Assembly (NCBI GenBank): GCA_022843925.1
Contig: JALHMS010000027.1
Span: 1 to 52,823, forward strand
Reading direction: 5' to 3'
DNA: 52,823 bases
DNA from: Burkholderiales bacterium
GTDB lineage: Bacteria > Pseudomonadota > Gammaproteobacteria > Burkholderiales > Ga0077523
Shown: positions 16,722-24,287 of the stretch, one piece after another
How positions within the stretch are numbered: position 1 is the first letter of the stretch
How the letters are laid out: each line of letters opens with the position of its first letter
Notes under the pieces: model-generated
Database searches by the model: none
The model's input: the letters and a program-made list of their open reading frames with translations, nothing else
What the model was told of the DNA's origin: nothing
Program-made: the position numbers and the translations under genes

Positions 16722-17567
16722 CTATCGACCCGCCCCGGGGCTTCTGGACCCCACGCCATAGCGCGACGCCCAGCCGAGGCCAGCCACCGTATCGCCCTTC
16801 GGCCGGTACTCGCAGCCGATCCAGCCGTCGTAGCCCAGGCTGTCCAGGAGGTCGAAGAGGAACGGATAGTGGATCTCGCCCACGTCGGGTTCGTGGCGGC
16901 CCGGCACGCCCGCGATCTGCAGATGGTGCAGACGCGGCAGGCAGGCACGCAGCGTGTCGGCGAGATGCCCCTCCAGCACCTGCATGTGATAGCAGTCGAG
17001 ATGCAGCCGCACGTTGTCGCGGGCGATCGCATCGAGCAGCCGGCAGGCGTGATCCGAATGGTTCAGGAAGTAGCCGTGCATGCCCTCGGTGGTGTAGCTG
17101 GGCCCGCCCTGCACCACGCCCATCCGCGGATTGATCGGCTCGATCACGACCGTCATCCCGTGCGGCGCGAGCACGTCCGCGGCCACCCGCAGGTTCGCGA
17201 CGTACACCGCTTCGCACGCCGCGTAGTCCATTCCCGGCCCCACCACGCCGGCCATCACGTGCACCGTCGGGCAGTCGAGCGCCTGCCCGTAGACGATCAC
17301 GCGTTCGAGACTCTCGCGGAACTCGGCCTCGCGGCCCGGCAGGCAGGCCAGACCGCGTTCGCCGGCATTCCAGTCGCCCATCGGCGCATCGAAGAGCACC
17401 ATCTCGAGGTGATGGGCATCCAGCCTCGCGCGAAGCAGCGTCGGCGGGTAGTCGTACGGCACCTGGAACTCCACAGCGCGGAATCCGCTCTGCGCCGCCG
17501 CGGCGAATCGGTCGAGGAAGGGCAGCTCGGTGAACAGGTAGTGCAGATTGGCAGCGAATCTTGGCAA
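16722..17567 (-). CDS. hyi: hydroxypyruvate isomerase / 2-oxo-tetronate isomerase family
   Basis: A 281-residue xylose-isomerase-like TIM barrel protein, predicted cytoplasmic. It opens PRFAANLHYLFTELPFLDRF, and has VEFQVPYDYP near 32-41, LFDAPMGDW near 58-66, and the metal-binding Glu/His set in VVIEPINPR, LHLDCYH and HLQIAGVPGRHEPD followed by GEIHYPF. These are the marks of Hyi/OtnI, which interconvert hydroxypyruvate with tartronate semialdehyde or 2-oxo-tetronates; which substrate is used cannot be told. The start is a TTG at 17567 preceded by GGAG; no ATG fits the conserved N-terminus. It lies just upstream of the hybrid kinase gene, which could sense a related small acid (speculative). 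Usual partners (tartronate semialdehyde reductase, glyoxylate carboligase) are absent. Confidence 0.88.
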   Translation of the reverse strand: MPRFAANLHYLFTELPFLDRFAAAAQSGFRAVEFQVPYDYPPTLLRARLDAHHLEMVLFDAPMGDWNAGERGLACLPGREAEFRESLERVIVYGQALDCPTVHVMAGVVGPGMDYAACEAVYVANLRVAADVLAPHGMTVVIEPINPRMGVVQGGPSYTTEGMHGYFLNHSDHACRLLDAIARDNVRLHLDCYHMQVLEGHLADTLRACLPRLHHLQIAGVPGRHEPDVGEIHYPFLFDLLDSLGYDGWIGCEYRPKGDTVAGLGWASRYGVGSRSPGAGR

Positions 17568-17709
17568 CGGGGATTCTCCAGGAAAGTTTCCGCAGCTTGT
17601 GGGCCGAAAGAATCACCAGACCGCGACGATCAAGACATGAAATCGCAACGCAATCCCGCGAGACTCAAAGATCGGGCGCGGAAGTCACGTGCCGATTCAC
17701 CGGATCACC

Positions 17710-18438
17710 ATGAGCGACACCTTCGGCGACCGCATCCCTCCGGATGCCCGCGAGGCACTTTACCGCGAGAACGCGCGCGCGCGTCAGTCGCCGGCACGCC
17801 TCGCGCCGGAGGCGATCGGCGACGACACCTCCGTGGCGGTGCTCGGTCTGGAGCAGGGCACCATCAGCCGCCTGTACCGATGCGGGATCGTTCGCCTGCG
17901 CGATCTCCTCGATCATTGCGTGGAAGACCTCTGGCGGCGGGTGGGCCGCCACGGCATTGCCGACATCCTCGACCGCCTCGACCGCAGCGGCATCCCGCTG
18001 CCGTCGCTCACAGACCAGGCCCGCTGGCGTCTCGGCCTGCTGTCGCGGGAAGCGGCGGTGGTGGCGCTGGACGCCGATACCCCGGTGGCCGACCTGTGGC
18101 CCCGGCTGGGGCAGCCACTCGTCGACACGCTGCTCCGCCGCGGGCTGCTGCGACTGCGGGACCTCGCCCCGCAGGACGACGAGGCGGTGCTCCAGCTGTA
18201 CCGATTGGGGCGCGCGAACCTCGGCCGCATCCGGGAACTCCTGGAAGCCGCACTGGGCTCGACCGACGAGGCGGACCACCGCTGGCTCGGCAAGGGGATC
18301 GAGGTGATCCGGGAACGCGAACAGAACGGCCGACGCCGCACCCGGAGCGTAGAACCGGCCACGCACAACGATCGCCCTGCGGCCCGGCGCACGACCCCCG
18401 GTAGCCCCGGGGGTCTGCATCGGGGATTGCCCCCGTGA
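17710..18438 (+). CDS. protein with two RNA polymerase alpha-CTD-like (HhH) modules
   Basis: A 242-residue soluble protein I cannot name. Residues about 40-105 (VLGLEQGTISRLYRCGIV, then LRDLLDHCVEDLWRRVGRHG and ILDRLDRSGIPL) follow the pattern of the RNA polymerase alpha C-terminal domain: helix, RLRDL turn, helix, helix-hairpin-helix with a central Gly, terminal helix. Residues about 125-195 (DLWPRLGQPLVDTLLRRGLL, LRDLAPQDDEAVLQLYRLGR and IRELLEAAL) look like a second, diverged copy. The last 45 residues are Arg/Pro-rich and probably disordered. The ATG at 17710 is chosen over a GTG at 17689; neither has a strong ribosome site. It is divergent from hyi, and a small reading frame overlaps its stop by 4 bases. 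A DNA- or polymerase-binding role is inference. Confidence 0.65.
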   Translation: MSDTFGDRIPPDAREALYRENARARQSPARLAPEAIGDDTSVAVLGLEQGTISRLYRCGIVRLRDLLDHCVEDLWRRVGRHGIADILDRLDRSGIPLPSLTDQARWRLGLLSREAAVVALDADTPVADLWPRLGQPLVDTLLRRGLLRLRDLAPQDDEAVLQLYRLGRANLGRIRELLEAALGSTDEADHRWLGKGIEVIREREQNGRRRTRSVEPATHNDRPAARRTTPGSPGGLHRGLPP

Positions 18439-18635
18439 GCGAGACGCCCCACACCCCGCCGGAACCCAACTGGGCCGACTACATCGACGCCCTCCGAGGA
18501 TTCGATCCGCCCACGCTGCGTCTCGCACTGCGGCAGCGGGCGCTCGAGGGCCTGTGCAAGGCGTCCGCCGCCAACGCATCGGCTGACGGCAGCGCGTGGT
18601 GGCGCCCGTCCGGCGCGGCAATGCCTAGAAGGTGA
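18435..18635 (+). CDS. small hypothetical protein
   Basis: A 66-residue frame starting at a GTG that overlaps the stop of the alpha-CTD-like gene (GTGA). It reads MSETPHTPPEPNWADYIDALRG and continues with a plausible amphipathic helix, but the last 20 residues are low-information. It overlaps the convergent epsL gene by 11 bases. I recognise no family. The overlap geometry is the main reason to list it; it could equally be chance in GC-rich DNA. Confidence 0.35.
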   Translation: MSETPHTPPEPNWADYIDALRGFDPPTLRLALRQRALEGLCKASAANASADGSAWWRPSGAAMPRR

Positions 18636-19881
18636 GTTGCCCGGAGACGTAGAGCGTCAGGACGTCGAAATCCGCGAAGTTTCCAAACGCGGCATTCGCC
18701 TTCCGCTTGTCGTACGAGAGCGTCGTGTCGACGCGAGTCCGCCGCAGCGGCAGCCAGGACAGCGTCGCCGACCATGAATGGATCTGGTCGATGCGCATGT
18801 CGTTGGTGTTCACGACGAAGTTCGGATCCCCTTCGAAGCTCCGCCTGCGGAGGCCGTAGTTGGCCTGGGCAACGAGCTTGTCCGAGATGGAGTACGAGGG
18901 GGTCACGGTGAAGCCGCGGGTGAGGATGTAGCTGCTCGTCGCGTCTTCCCACCCGCCGATCTCCTGAAACACTGCCGTAGCCCAGGTTGTCTTCTCGCTC
19001 TGCCGATAGGTGACATTCACCCGCCCAGTGGGACCCGTGAAATCGCGTTGCGACACCTGCGGATGCCGGCGCGTCGTAAGGCCGGCGCTGCCGGTGATCC
19101 GCGTTAGCCCGCTCAACTGGTACTCGACGTTGCCTTCCAGGGTGTACTGCTGGAAGCTGTTGTCGATGGTCGATCCGGCGATGACGGTCCTATTGGGGAA
19201 GGTCCCGTCCAGGTAGCGGAAAGTGAGCCCGAGGAAATCGTCGGTCCCTTTGCTGTAGTGGCGCGTGCCAACCTCGGTGATCCATTGCTGCTGGTCGGCC
19301 CCGGAGAATCGCGCGAGGCTGTTTTCTATATCGGCGAAGCGGATCCCGGCGCGGAGCTTCCAGTCGGCGCTCATCCGCAGCATGGCAGTCGCCGACATGA
19401 CCGTCTGGGTCCGCAGGTTTCGTGTCTGGCGCTGATCGTTGGCAAAGAAATCGTACAGGTTCGAAGCCACCTGCGTCTTCTCTATGCCCGCGTCGCCGTC
19501 CCAGCGCTCGCCGACCACCCAGTTCCACGTACCCCGTACGTTGTAGGCTTGGTAGTCCAGGGAGCTGTAGGTTACGTGCCGGTTTTCCGTGAGTTGCGAG
19601 CGGAGGACGAATGTCTGGCGGTTCCAGTAGTGGTCGACGTCGAACCCGAGCCGCAGCCCGAGGGTGGTGTCGTGGCGCTGGTTGTTCTTGAGGAAAGGCG
19701 CCCCGGCGTTCGGAAACCGGTCGTCCAGGTAGAAGACGTTGTCCGTGTACGTGTAGGTCAATCCCACGCTGGGCCGGATGCGGTCGCCTTCCAGGGCGTG
19801 GACCGGGGCGGCTGCGCAGGCGAGCAGCAGGACACCCGCCACGGGTCGAAGGCGGGGGTGAAGGCGGAGGGTAGGTCGCAT
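18625..19881 (-). CDS. epsL: EpsL-like outer-membrane beta-barrel protein (exosortase-associated)
   Basis: A 418-residue outer-membrane protein. A signal peptide ends near HALEGD (about residue 30). The rest is alternating beta strands with Tyr/Trp girdles (PSVGLTYTYTDNVFYLDD, LGLRLGFDVDHYWNRQ, TPSYSISDKLVAQANYG), ending in a strand with a terminal Phe (LTLYVSGQLTF), the BAM recognition pattern. This matches EpsL-type proteins of XrtB/PEP-CTERM exopolysaccharide loci, proposed as outer-membrane exporters. The base composition is slightly less GC-rich than its neighbours. It follows the CAAX-protease-related gene by 17 bases, another exosortase-associated gene, so the pair is probably co-transcribed. 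No eps synthesis or exosortase gene is in the window. Confidence 0.8.
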   Translation of the reverse strand: MRPTLRLHPRLRPVAGVLLLACAAAPVHALEGDRIRPSVGLTYTYTDNVFYLDDRFPNAGAPFLKNNQRHDTTLGLRLGFDVDHYWNRQTFVLRSQLTENRHVTYSSLDYQAYNVRGTWNWVVGERWDGDAGIEKTQVASNLYDFFANDQRQTRNLRTQTVMSATAMLRMSADWKLRAGIRFADIENSLARFSGADQQQWITEVGTRHYSKGTDDFLGLTFRYLDGTFPNRTVIAGSTIDNSFQQYTLEGNVEYQLSGLTRITGSAGLTTRRHPQVSQRDFTGPTGRVNVTYRQSEKTTWATAVFQEIGGWEDATSSYILTRGFTVTPSYSISDKLVAQANYGLRRRSFEGDPNFVVNTNDMRIDQIHSWSATLSWLPLRRTRVDTTLSYDKRKANAAFGNFADFDVLTLYVSGQLTF

Positions 19882-19898
19882 CGTTCTTCTTCGTGAGG

Positions 19899-20570
19899 TC
19901 ACCAGAACTGCCACGCCCGAGTATAGAGGACCCATGCGCCCAGCAATCCGTTGGTGACGGCGTGGGCGACGGTCGGTGCCCACAGGTTGCCCGTGACGCG
20001 GTACAACCCGCCGTAGGCAAGCCCCGCGATGATCCCGGCGAACCACTCGTTGTGCTCGAATCCGAAGACGACCGACGACAGCAGCAGCGCCTTGAAGGTC
20101 ACCGCGGCGGGTATCACGGCGCGGAAGTTCGGGTTGTCGATCCAGCGCATCACGAAGGACCGCCAGAAGAGCTCCTCCATCACCGGCACCACGAGCGCGG
20201 CACCGCCGATGCGGAAGAGGGCCAGCGCGACGTTCACGTGCTCGCCATCCCGCGGGTCGAAGCCCTTGCCGGGGGCGCCCCGATGCATCCACGAGGCGGA
20301 CAGGTTCACCCACAGAAGGAAGACAACGATCCCCACGACGAGCGACAGAGACCAGTAGCCGCCGGGCATCGCGAACCGCCCGCGCAACTCGTCGTAGTGC
20401 TTCCAGAAGAATCCCAGGGCCAGCGCCACCAGCACCACCCTGACCGGGTACAGCCACCGGACGTCGAAGGCCGTCGAATCGGCAAACATCCCACTCAGGG
20501 CGAGCAGGGCGATGTAGATCGCGAAGGGGATGATCCGGGCGGCGGCGGGATGGGCGAGCCAGGCGGGCAT
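19899..20570 (-). CDS. CAAX prenyl protease-related (CPBP family) membrane protein
   Basis: A 223-residue inner-membrane protein with about six hydrophobic segments. CPBP/Abi protease motifs are present: Glu132-Glu133 with Arg137 (MEELFWRSF), His173 (FGFEHNEWFAG) and His203 (APTVAHAVTN), the expected intramembrane glutamyl-protease residues. I recognise it as the PEP-CTERM-associated CAAX-protease-related type, which in other genomes sits with exosortase/EPS genes or is fused to exosortase E. Substrate unknown. The ATG at 20570 (MPAWLAHP) is chosen because the longer upstream frame is Arg/Gly-rich and non-hydrophobic. It is followed by epsL after 17 bases and preceded by the coiled-coil gene with a 71-base gap. 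Confidence 0.88.
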   Translation of the reverse strand: MPAWLAHPAAARIIPFAIYIALLALSGMFADSTAFDVRWLYPVRVVLVALALGFFWKHYDELRGRFAMPGGYWSLSLVVGIVVFLLWVNLSASWMHRGAPGKGFDPRDGEHVNVALALFRIGGAALVVPVMEELFWRSFVMRWIDNPNFRAVIPAAVTFKALLLSSVVFGFEHNEWFAGIIAGLAYGGLYRVTGNLWAPTVAHAVTNGLLGAWVLYTRAWQFW

Positions 20571-20641
20571 GGGCGACCTGTCGGGAAATGGAGACAGCGG
20601 ATTATCACAGACTCGGTGCTGACCACGCGTGGTGGCCGCAC

Positions 20642-21328
20642 TTATCGTGCCGGTGGGATCCTCGCTGCCTCGACTCGGTCGCGATAGTCCTCGAGCAGAT
20701 TCTCGACCTCGACGCGGCGCACGCGTGTGAACGGCTCGCGGCGCTTCAAGGCGTCCCAGAATCCGACGTCGCGGTACTTGTCCATCAGCTCGGTCGCCAC
20801 GACCGCAAGCGCCCCGTTCTTCTCCTCGCACGTGGCGAGTGCGGCCGCGCCCTGCCGGCCGGAGGCCTGCAATGCCGCGATCTCCGAAGCGCGCGCGGTC
20901 AACGCCTCCTCGCGCCGGGCCAGTTCGGCCGTGGCCTGCCCGATCTGCGCTTGCGCCTGCCGGAGCTTCTCGGCGAGGGCCTTCCGCTCGGCATCCGCGC
21001 TGGCGTGCTCCCGGGTCATCGCGTCCAGCTTCTGCTGCAGTTCCGCGGCGCGCCGCCGCTCCTGCGCGACGCCCGCCTCGACGGCCTTCGCCTTCTTCTG
21101 GACGTCCGCGAGTTGACCTTCGACCGCCGCCTTCTCGGTCTCGGCGCGGGCGCGGGCCTCCTCCGCCTGCCGCTGAGCCTCCTGGACGCGGCGCAGGACC
21201 TCGCGGTCGCGGTTGGCCTGGCGCGCATTGGGATCCTGCGCGAACGCCGACGGCGCGACCGATGGGATCAGGAGGCCGGGAGCGAGCACCAGCGCCATGG
21301 CCAGGGGGAGGATGAGCAGGCGGCGCAT
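20642..21328 (-). CDS. secreted coiled-coil protein of the TonB/porin locus
   Basis: A 228-residue exported protein. A signal peptide ends near residue 31 (LLIPSVAPSAFAQDP). From about 38 to 170 it is one long Ala/Glu/Gln/Arg-rich coiled coil (RRVQEAQRQAEEARARAETE and similar), then a short globular end with TCEEKNGALAVVATELMDKY and VRRVEVENLLEDYRDRV. Function unknown. It starts 1 base after the porin stop, so it is translated with the porin, and it is the last gene of the exbB-exbD-tonB-porin series. A periplasmic spacer or chaperone for the porin or TonB complex is a reasonable guess only. Confidence 0.85.
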   Translation of the reverse strand: MRRLLILPLAMALVLAPGLLIPSVAPSAFAQDPNARQANRDREVLRRVQEAQRQAEEARARAETEKAAVEGQLADVQKKAKAVEAGVAQERRRAAELQQKLDAMTREHASADAERKALAEKLRQAQAQIGQATAELARREEALTARASEIAALQASGRQGAAALATCEEKNGALAVVATELMDKYRDVGFWDALKRREPFTRVRRVEVENLLEDYRDRVEAARIPPAR

Positions 21329-21329
21329 G

Positions 21330-23159
21330 TCAGAACTTCAGCATGAGGTCGCCCTGCAGCACGTCGATCGCGAGCGCCGGGCCGTAGATCGCGTTCGCCG
21401 TCAGCCAGCGCCAGCGCATCCACACGTTGGTGTCGATACCGTAATTCAGGCCGAGCATGTAGCCCTTCGCGTTGGTGCCGCCGAGCAGCACGTTCGCCTG
21501 GGTGAACGCATCGAGGACGGCGTCCGGCTCCACGTACCGGTAGCCGAGGAACACCGACGTGTTGCCGCGACCCCAGACGTCCGGATTGCCGACGGTGAGC
21601 ATCGTCTGGTACGCCGTGGTCCTCGCCTCGAAGTCGAGGCCGGTGCGGGCGAGGATCTCCCCCCGGTCGAAACCGATGTTCTTCGCGTAGTCGCCGGTGA
21701 GGCGCACGTGCAGCGGATCGAGATGACCGAGGTCCAGCGCACCGGACAAGTTGAGGATGTGGAACCGGGACGCGAGCGCGAGCCGTGCCGCCTGTCCCGT
21801 ACCCGCGTTGATGTCGAAGACCGTGTTGCCCTTCTGCCGGAACGGCGGCACCGTCCAGTCGTTCGCGTTCGGGGCTGCGATCGTGTTGCGCTGGCCCTCG
21901 ATCGAGTCGTAGTGGAAGTACCCGACGCCCACCTTCAGGCCCACGTTCCGATCCGGGATCCACTCCGCGCCGGCCTGCGCGCCGAGCATGCTCTTGTCGC
22001 GCGGCGCCCGCACCGTCTGGGTGGGGTCCAGCAACTCCATCTGGAAGGCACCGACCGTGAAGAAACCTTCCGCGGTGCTGCTGAACCGCGGTTTGTAGGT
22101 GATCGCGCCGCCCTCGAAGTTGAGATCCTCGTACCACAGAAGGTCGGTGGGCCAGAACCACGGGTTGCCGATACGGCCGGCCTGCGCGGAGATGCGCGGA
22201 TCCGGGTCCCACGCGATCGCCGCGCGGTCCACCACCAGCCGGAATCCGTCCGGATCGCCGTACTGACCGAGGCGGGGGTTGGCCGACACCGGCGTACGCC
22301 CGGTCGCCAGCCGCGCGATGACCTTGAAGGTGTCGGAGACCTTCGCCGTCGCGCCCAGGCGGAACCGGAACCGGAACCCGTCGACGTCCGTCTGGGTGTT
22401 GCCGATCGGCAGGCCGTCGCGCAGTGCGCCGGTGACGGCGTAATACGTGGTCGGGTCGGTGTTGCCCGACCCGTAATACTCTCCCTGATACCGCAGGCGG
22501 AGGTCGCCATCGAACGAGATGCGGTCCATCCATCCCGGCAGGGTTCCGGGATCGCCCCACCGCTCGGCCTTCGCCTGGGCGAGGACATCCTGGCGGATCT
22601 GGTCGCGCATCTCGTTGCGTACGATCTCGGGAATGTACGGAACGCGGACGACGCCCTTCTCGGGCGGGGCGGCCTCCGCGGTCGCCGGCGCCCCCGTGGC
22701 AGGGGCTGCGGGTGCTGCCGCGGCCGGGGGGGTCCGCACCACCACATCCGCCAGCGCGCCGCGATCGCGCGCGGGCAGGAGTTCTTCCGCCTTCTCGCGC
22801 GGGATCACGCCGTCCTCGACCATCAGCCGGATCAACCGCACCGTGGTCGCCTGGGCGGCCTCGAGTTCCTGTCGCTCCTTGCGGATCTGCGCGAGGAGGG
22901 CCGCCGCCTCGGCGGTCGCATCGTCCCGCGGCGCCGCCTCGGCAGGCTTCGCCACGGCGCTGCGACGCGCGGTGGCCGCCGCGGCCGCCGCCCGGGGCGC
23001 CTTGCGGACAGTGGTCGGCGCCTTCTTCTCGGCAGCGGGCGGGGTCGTCTGGGCCTGTACGGCACCGGTGGCGACGAGCACGGTGATCGATCCGGTGACG
23101 AGGCTGCGAAGTCGGGATGCTGGCGTCGCGCGGCCGGAGGGGGAGATGGGGTGATTCAT
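21330..23159 (-). CDS. putative porin (Porin_5-like) with N-terminal periplasmic extension
   Basis: A 609-residue outer-membrane protein. A signal peptide (to about residue 36, GAVQAQ) is followed by an Ala/Lys-rich linker and a short coiled coil about 70-115 containing LIRLMVEDGVIPREKAEELL, a pattern common before this barrel type. The barrel begins near WMDRISFDGDLRLRYQGEYY (about residue 205) and runs to a C-terminal strand ending LQGDLMLKF, with terminal Phe. Its extension could reach through the periplasm. No TonB plug domain or obvious TonB box is seen, although tonB lies 16 bases upstream in the same unit. Substrate unknown. Confidence 0.85.
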   Translation of the reverse strand: MNHPISPSGRATPASRLRSLVTGSITVLVATGAVQAQTTPPAAEKKAPTTVRKAPRAAAAAATARRSAVAKPAEAAPRDDATAEAAALLAQIRKERQELEAAQATTVRLIRLMVEDGVIPREKAEELLPARDRGALADVVVRTPPAAAAPAAPATGAPATAEAAPPEKGVVRVPYIPEIVRNEMRDQIRQDVLAQAKAERWGDPGTLPGWMDRISFDGDLRLRYQGEYYGSGNTDPTTYYAVTGALRDGLPIGNTQTDVDGFRFRFRLGATAKVSDTFKVIARLATGRTPVSANPRLGQYGDPDGFRLVVDRAAIAWDPDPRISAQAGRIGNPWFWPTDLLWYEDLNFEGGAITYKPRFSSTAEGFFTVGAFQMELLDPTQTVRAPRDKSMLGAQAGAEWIPDRNVGLKVGVGYFHYDSIEGQRNTIAAPNANDWTVPPFRQKGNTVFDINAGTGQAARLALASRFHILNLSGALDLGHLDPLHVRLTGDYAKNIGFDRGEILARTGLDFEARTTAYQTMLTVGNPDVWGRGNTSVFLGYRYVEPDAVLDAFTQANVLLGGTNAKGYMLGLNYGIDTNVWMRWRWLTANAIYGPALAIDVLQGDLMLKF

Positions 23160-23175
23160 GGTGGGGGAAGGGATC

Positions 23176-23850
23176 TCAGCCAGCGGTGCGAGAAGACAGA
23201 CGCAGCCGCATGGGCTGGGGCATGTCGCTCGGGGGAGGTTGTTTCAGCGGGCGCACCTCGAGCAGCGCGCTCCGGATCGTCCGGTCGATCTCTTCGTTGC
23301 CGGTGCCGTCCACCACTTCCACGCGGTCGATCGTGCCGCGCTCGGTGAACCAGACCTTCACGACGGTCTTGTAGTTGGACTGGCGCAGCTTGTCCCTGCG
23401 CAGCAGCTCGTCCTGCAGATGGGTCTGCACGAGGTTCGCGAACCAGGCGAACTTCGCCCCGCCGCCTCCACCGCCGCCCGTCTGGGGCCCGATGGTGGTG
23501 ATGTCACGACCGCCGGGCCGGCCCTGCAGACCGAACCCATCCGAACCCGCACCGCCCGCCGCGTCCACGCCGAGGCTCTCCGCGGGTGGCGGCTGGTCGT
23601 CGGCCTGCTTCGGTTCCGGATCGGGGTCGGGATCGGGCAGCTTCACCTCCTCCTTCTTGATCTCCGGCTCGGGCGGCTTCTCCTGCGGCTTGGGCGGCGG
23701 CGGTGGCGGCTGCTGGCGCAGCACGGCAATCTGCTGGGCCTTCGGCTTCGCCGACTTCACGGGATTCTGGAGATACACGTACAACCCGTACGCTCCGGAC
23801 GCCATCAGGACGACGAACCCGATCCAAAGCGCGATATAGCGCAGGTTCAT
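23176..23850 (-). CDS. tonB: TonB family energy transducer
   Basis: A 224-residue protein with a single N-terminal membrane segment (about 6-27), a Pro/Lys/Glu/Asp-rich periplasm-spanning stretch about 40-95 (a run of six Pro, then EPEIKKEEVKLP), a Gly-rich spacer (six Gly), and a TonB C-terminal domain about 135-215. The latter contains TVVKVWFTERGTIDRVEVVD and EEIDRTIRSALLEVRPLKQPPP. It would couple proton-motive force from ExbB/ExbD to an outer-membrane partner. It sits 4 bases after exbD and 16 before the porin gene, with no plug-type TonB-dependent receptor gene in the window. Confidence 0.93.
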   Translation of the reverse strand: MNLRYIALWIGFVVLMASGAYGLYVYLQNPVKSAKPKAQQIAVLRQQPPPPPPKPQEKPPEPEIKKEEVKLPDPDPDPEPKQADDQPPPAESLGVDAAGGAGSDGFGLQGRPGGRDITTIGPQTGGGGGGGAKFAWFANLVQTHLQDELLRRDKLRQSNYKTVVKVWFTERGTIDRVEVVDGTGNEEIDRTIRSALLEVRPLKQPPPSDMPQPMRLRLSSRTAG

Positions 23851-23854
23851 CGTG

Positions 23855-24265
23855 TCACTTCACCAGGCGCTGCGTGACGAGGCCGAGCTGGGTGATGTCG
23901 AGCCGGCCGCACAGGTCGAGCACGTCGATCACCTTCTCGTACTGCACCCGGGCATCGCCCTTGATCACCACGGGGAACTCCGGCGTCACGGCCTTGAACT
24001 GCAGGAGCCGCTGCTCCAGTTCCGCCATCGACACGGGGTACGTGTCGAGGAAGATCTGGCCGTCCTCGCGGATCGTGATCGCCTTCGTGGTCGGCTTCGC
24101 GAGGCTGGGCGTGTTCGACGCCTTCGGCAGGTTCACCTTGATGCCCTGCACCGACGCGGTGGTCATGATGATGAAGATGACGAGCAGCACGTACGCGAGG
24201 TCGAGCATCGGCGTGACGTTGATCTCGTCGTACGGTTCGTTGCCGTCCTGGACCTTGGCTGACAT
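23855..24265 (-). CDS. exbD: ExbD family biopolymer transporter (second copy)
   Basis: A 136-residue inner-membrane protein with one membrane segment (TPMLDLAYVLLVIFIIMTT, about residues 18-37) holding the conserved channel Asp, and a periplasmic domain with KVNLPKAS, the standard ExbD strand. It lies between the ExbB-like fusion gene (22-base gap) and tonB (4-base gap). It differs clearly from the copy at 11 kb, so the two motors are not a recent duplication. Confidence 0.93.
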   Translation of the reverse strand: MSAKVQDGNEPYDEINVTPMLDLAYVLLVIFIIMTTASVQGIKVNLPKASNTPSLAKPTTKAITIREDGQIFLDTYPVSMAELEQRLLQFKAVTPEFPVVIKGDARVQYEKVIDVLDLCGRLDITQLGLVTQRLVK

Positions 24266-24287
24266 GGCGCTTTCCCGTCCCTGGTCC

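Noticed and set aside
17665-18621. 318-codon minus-strand frame opposite the alpha-CTD-like gene
   Set aside because: It lacks recognisable structure; the plus frame shows two repeated helical modules with Leu spacing typical of a real protein.
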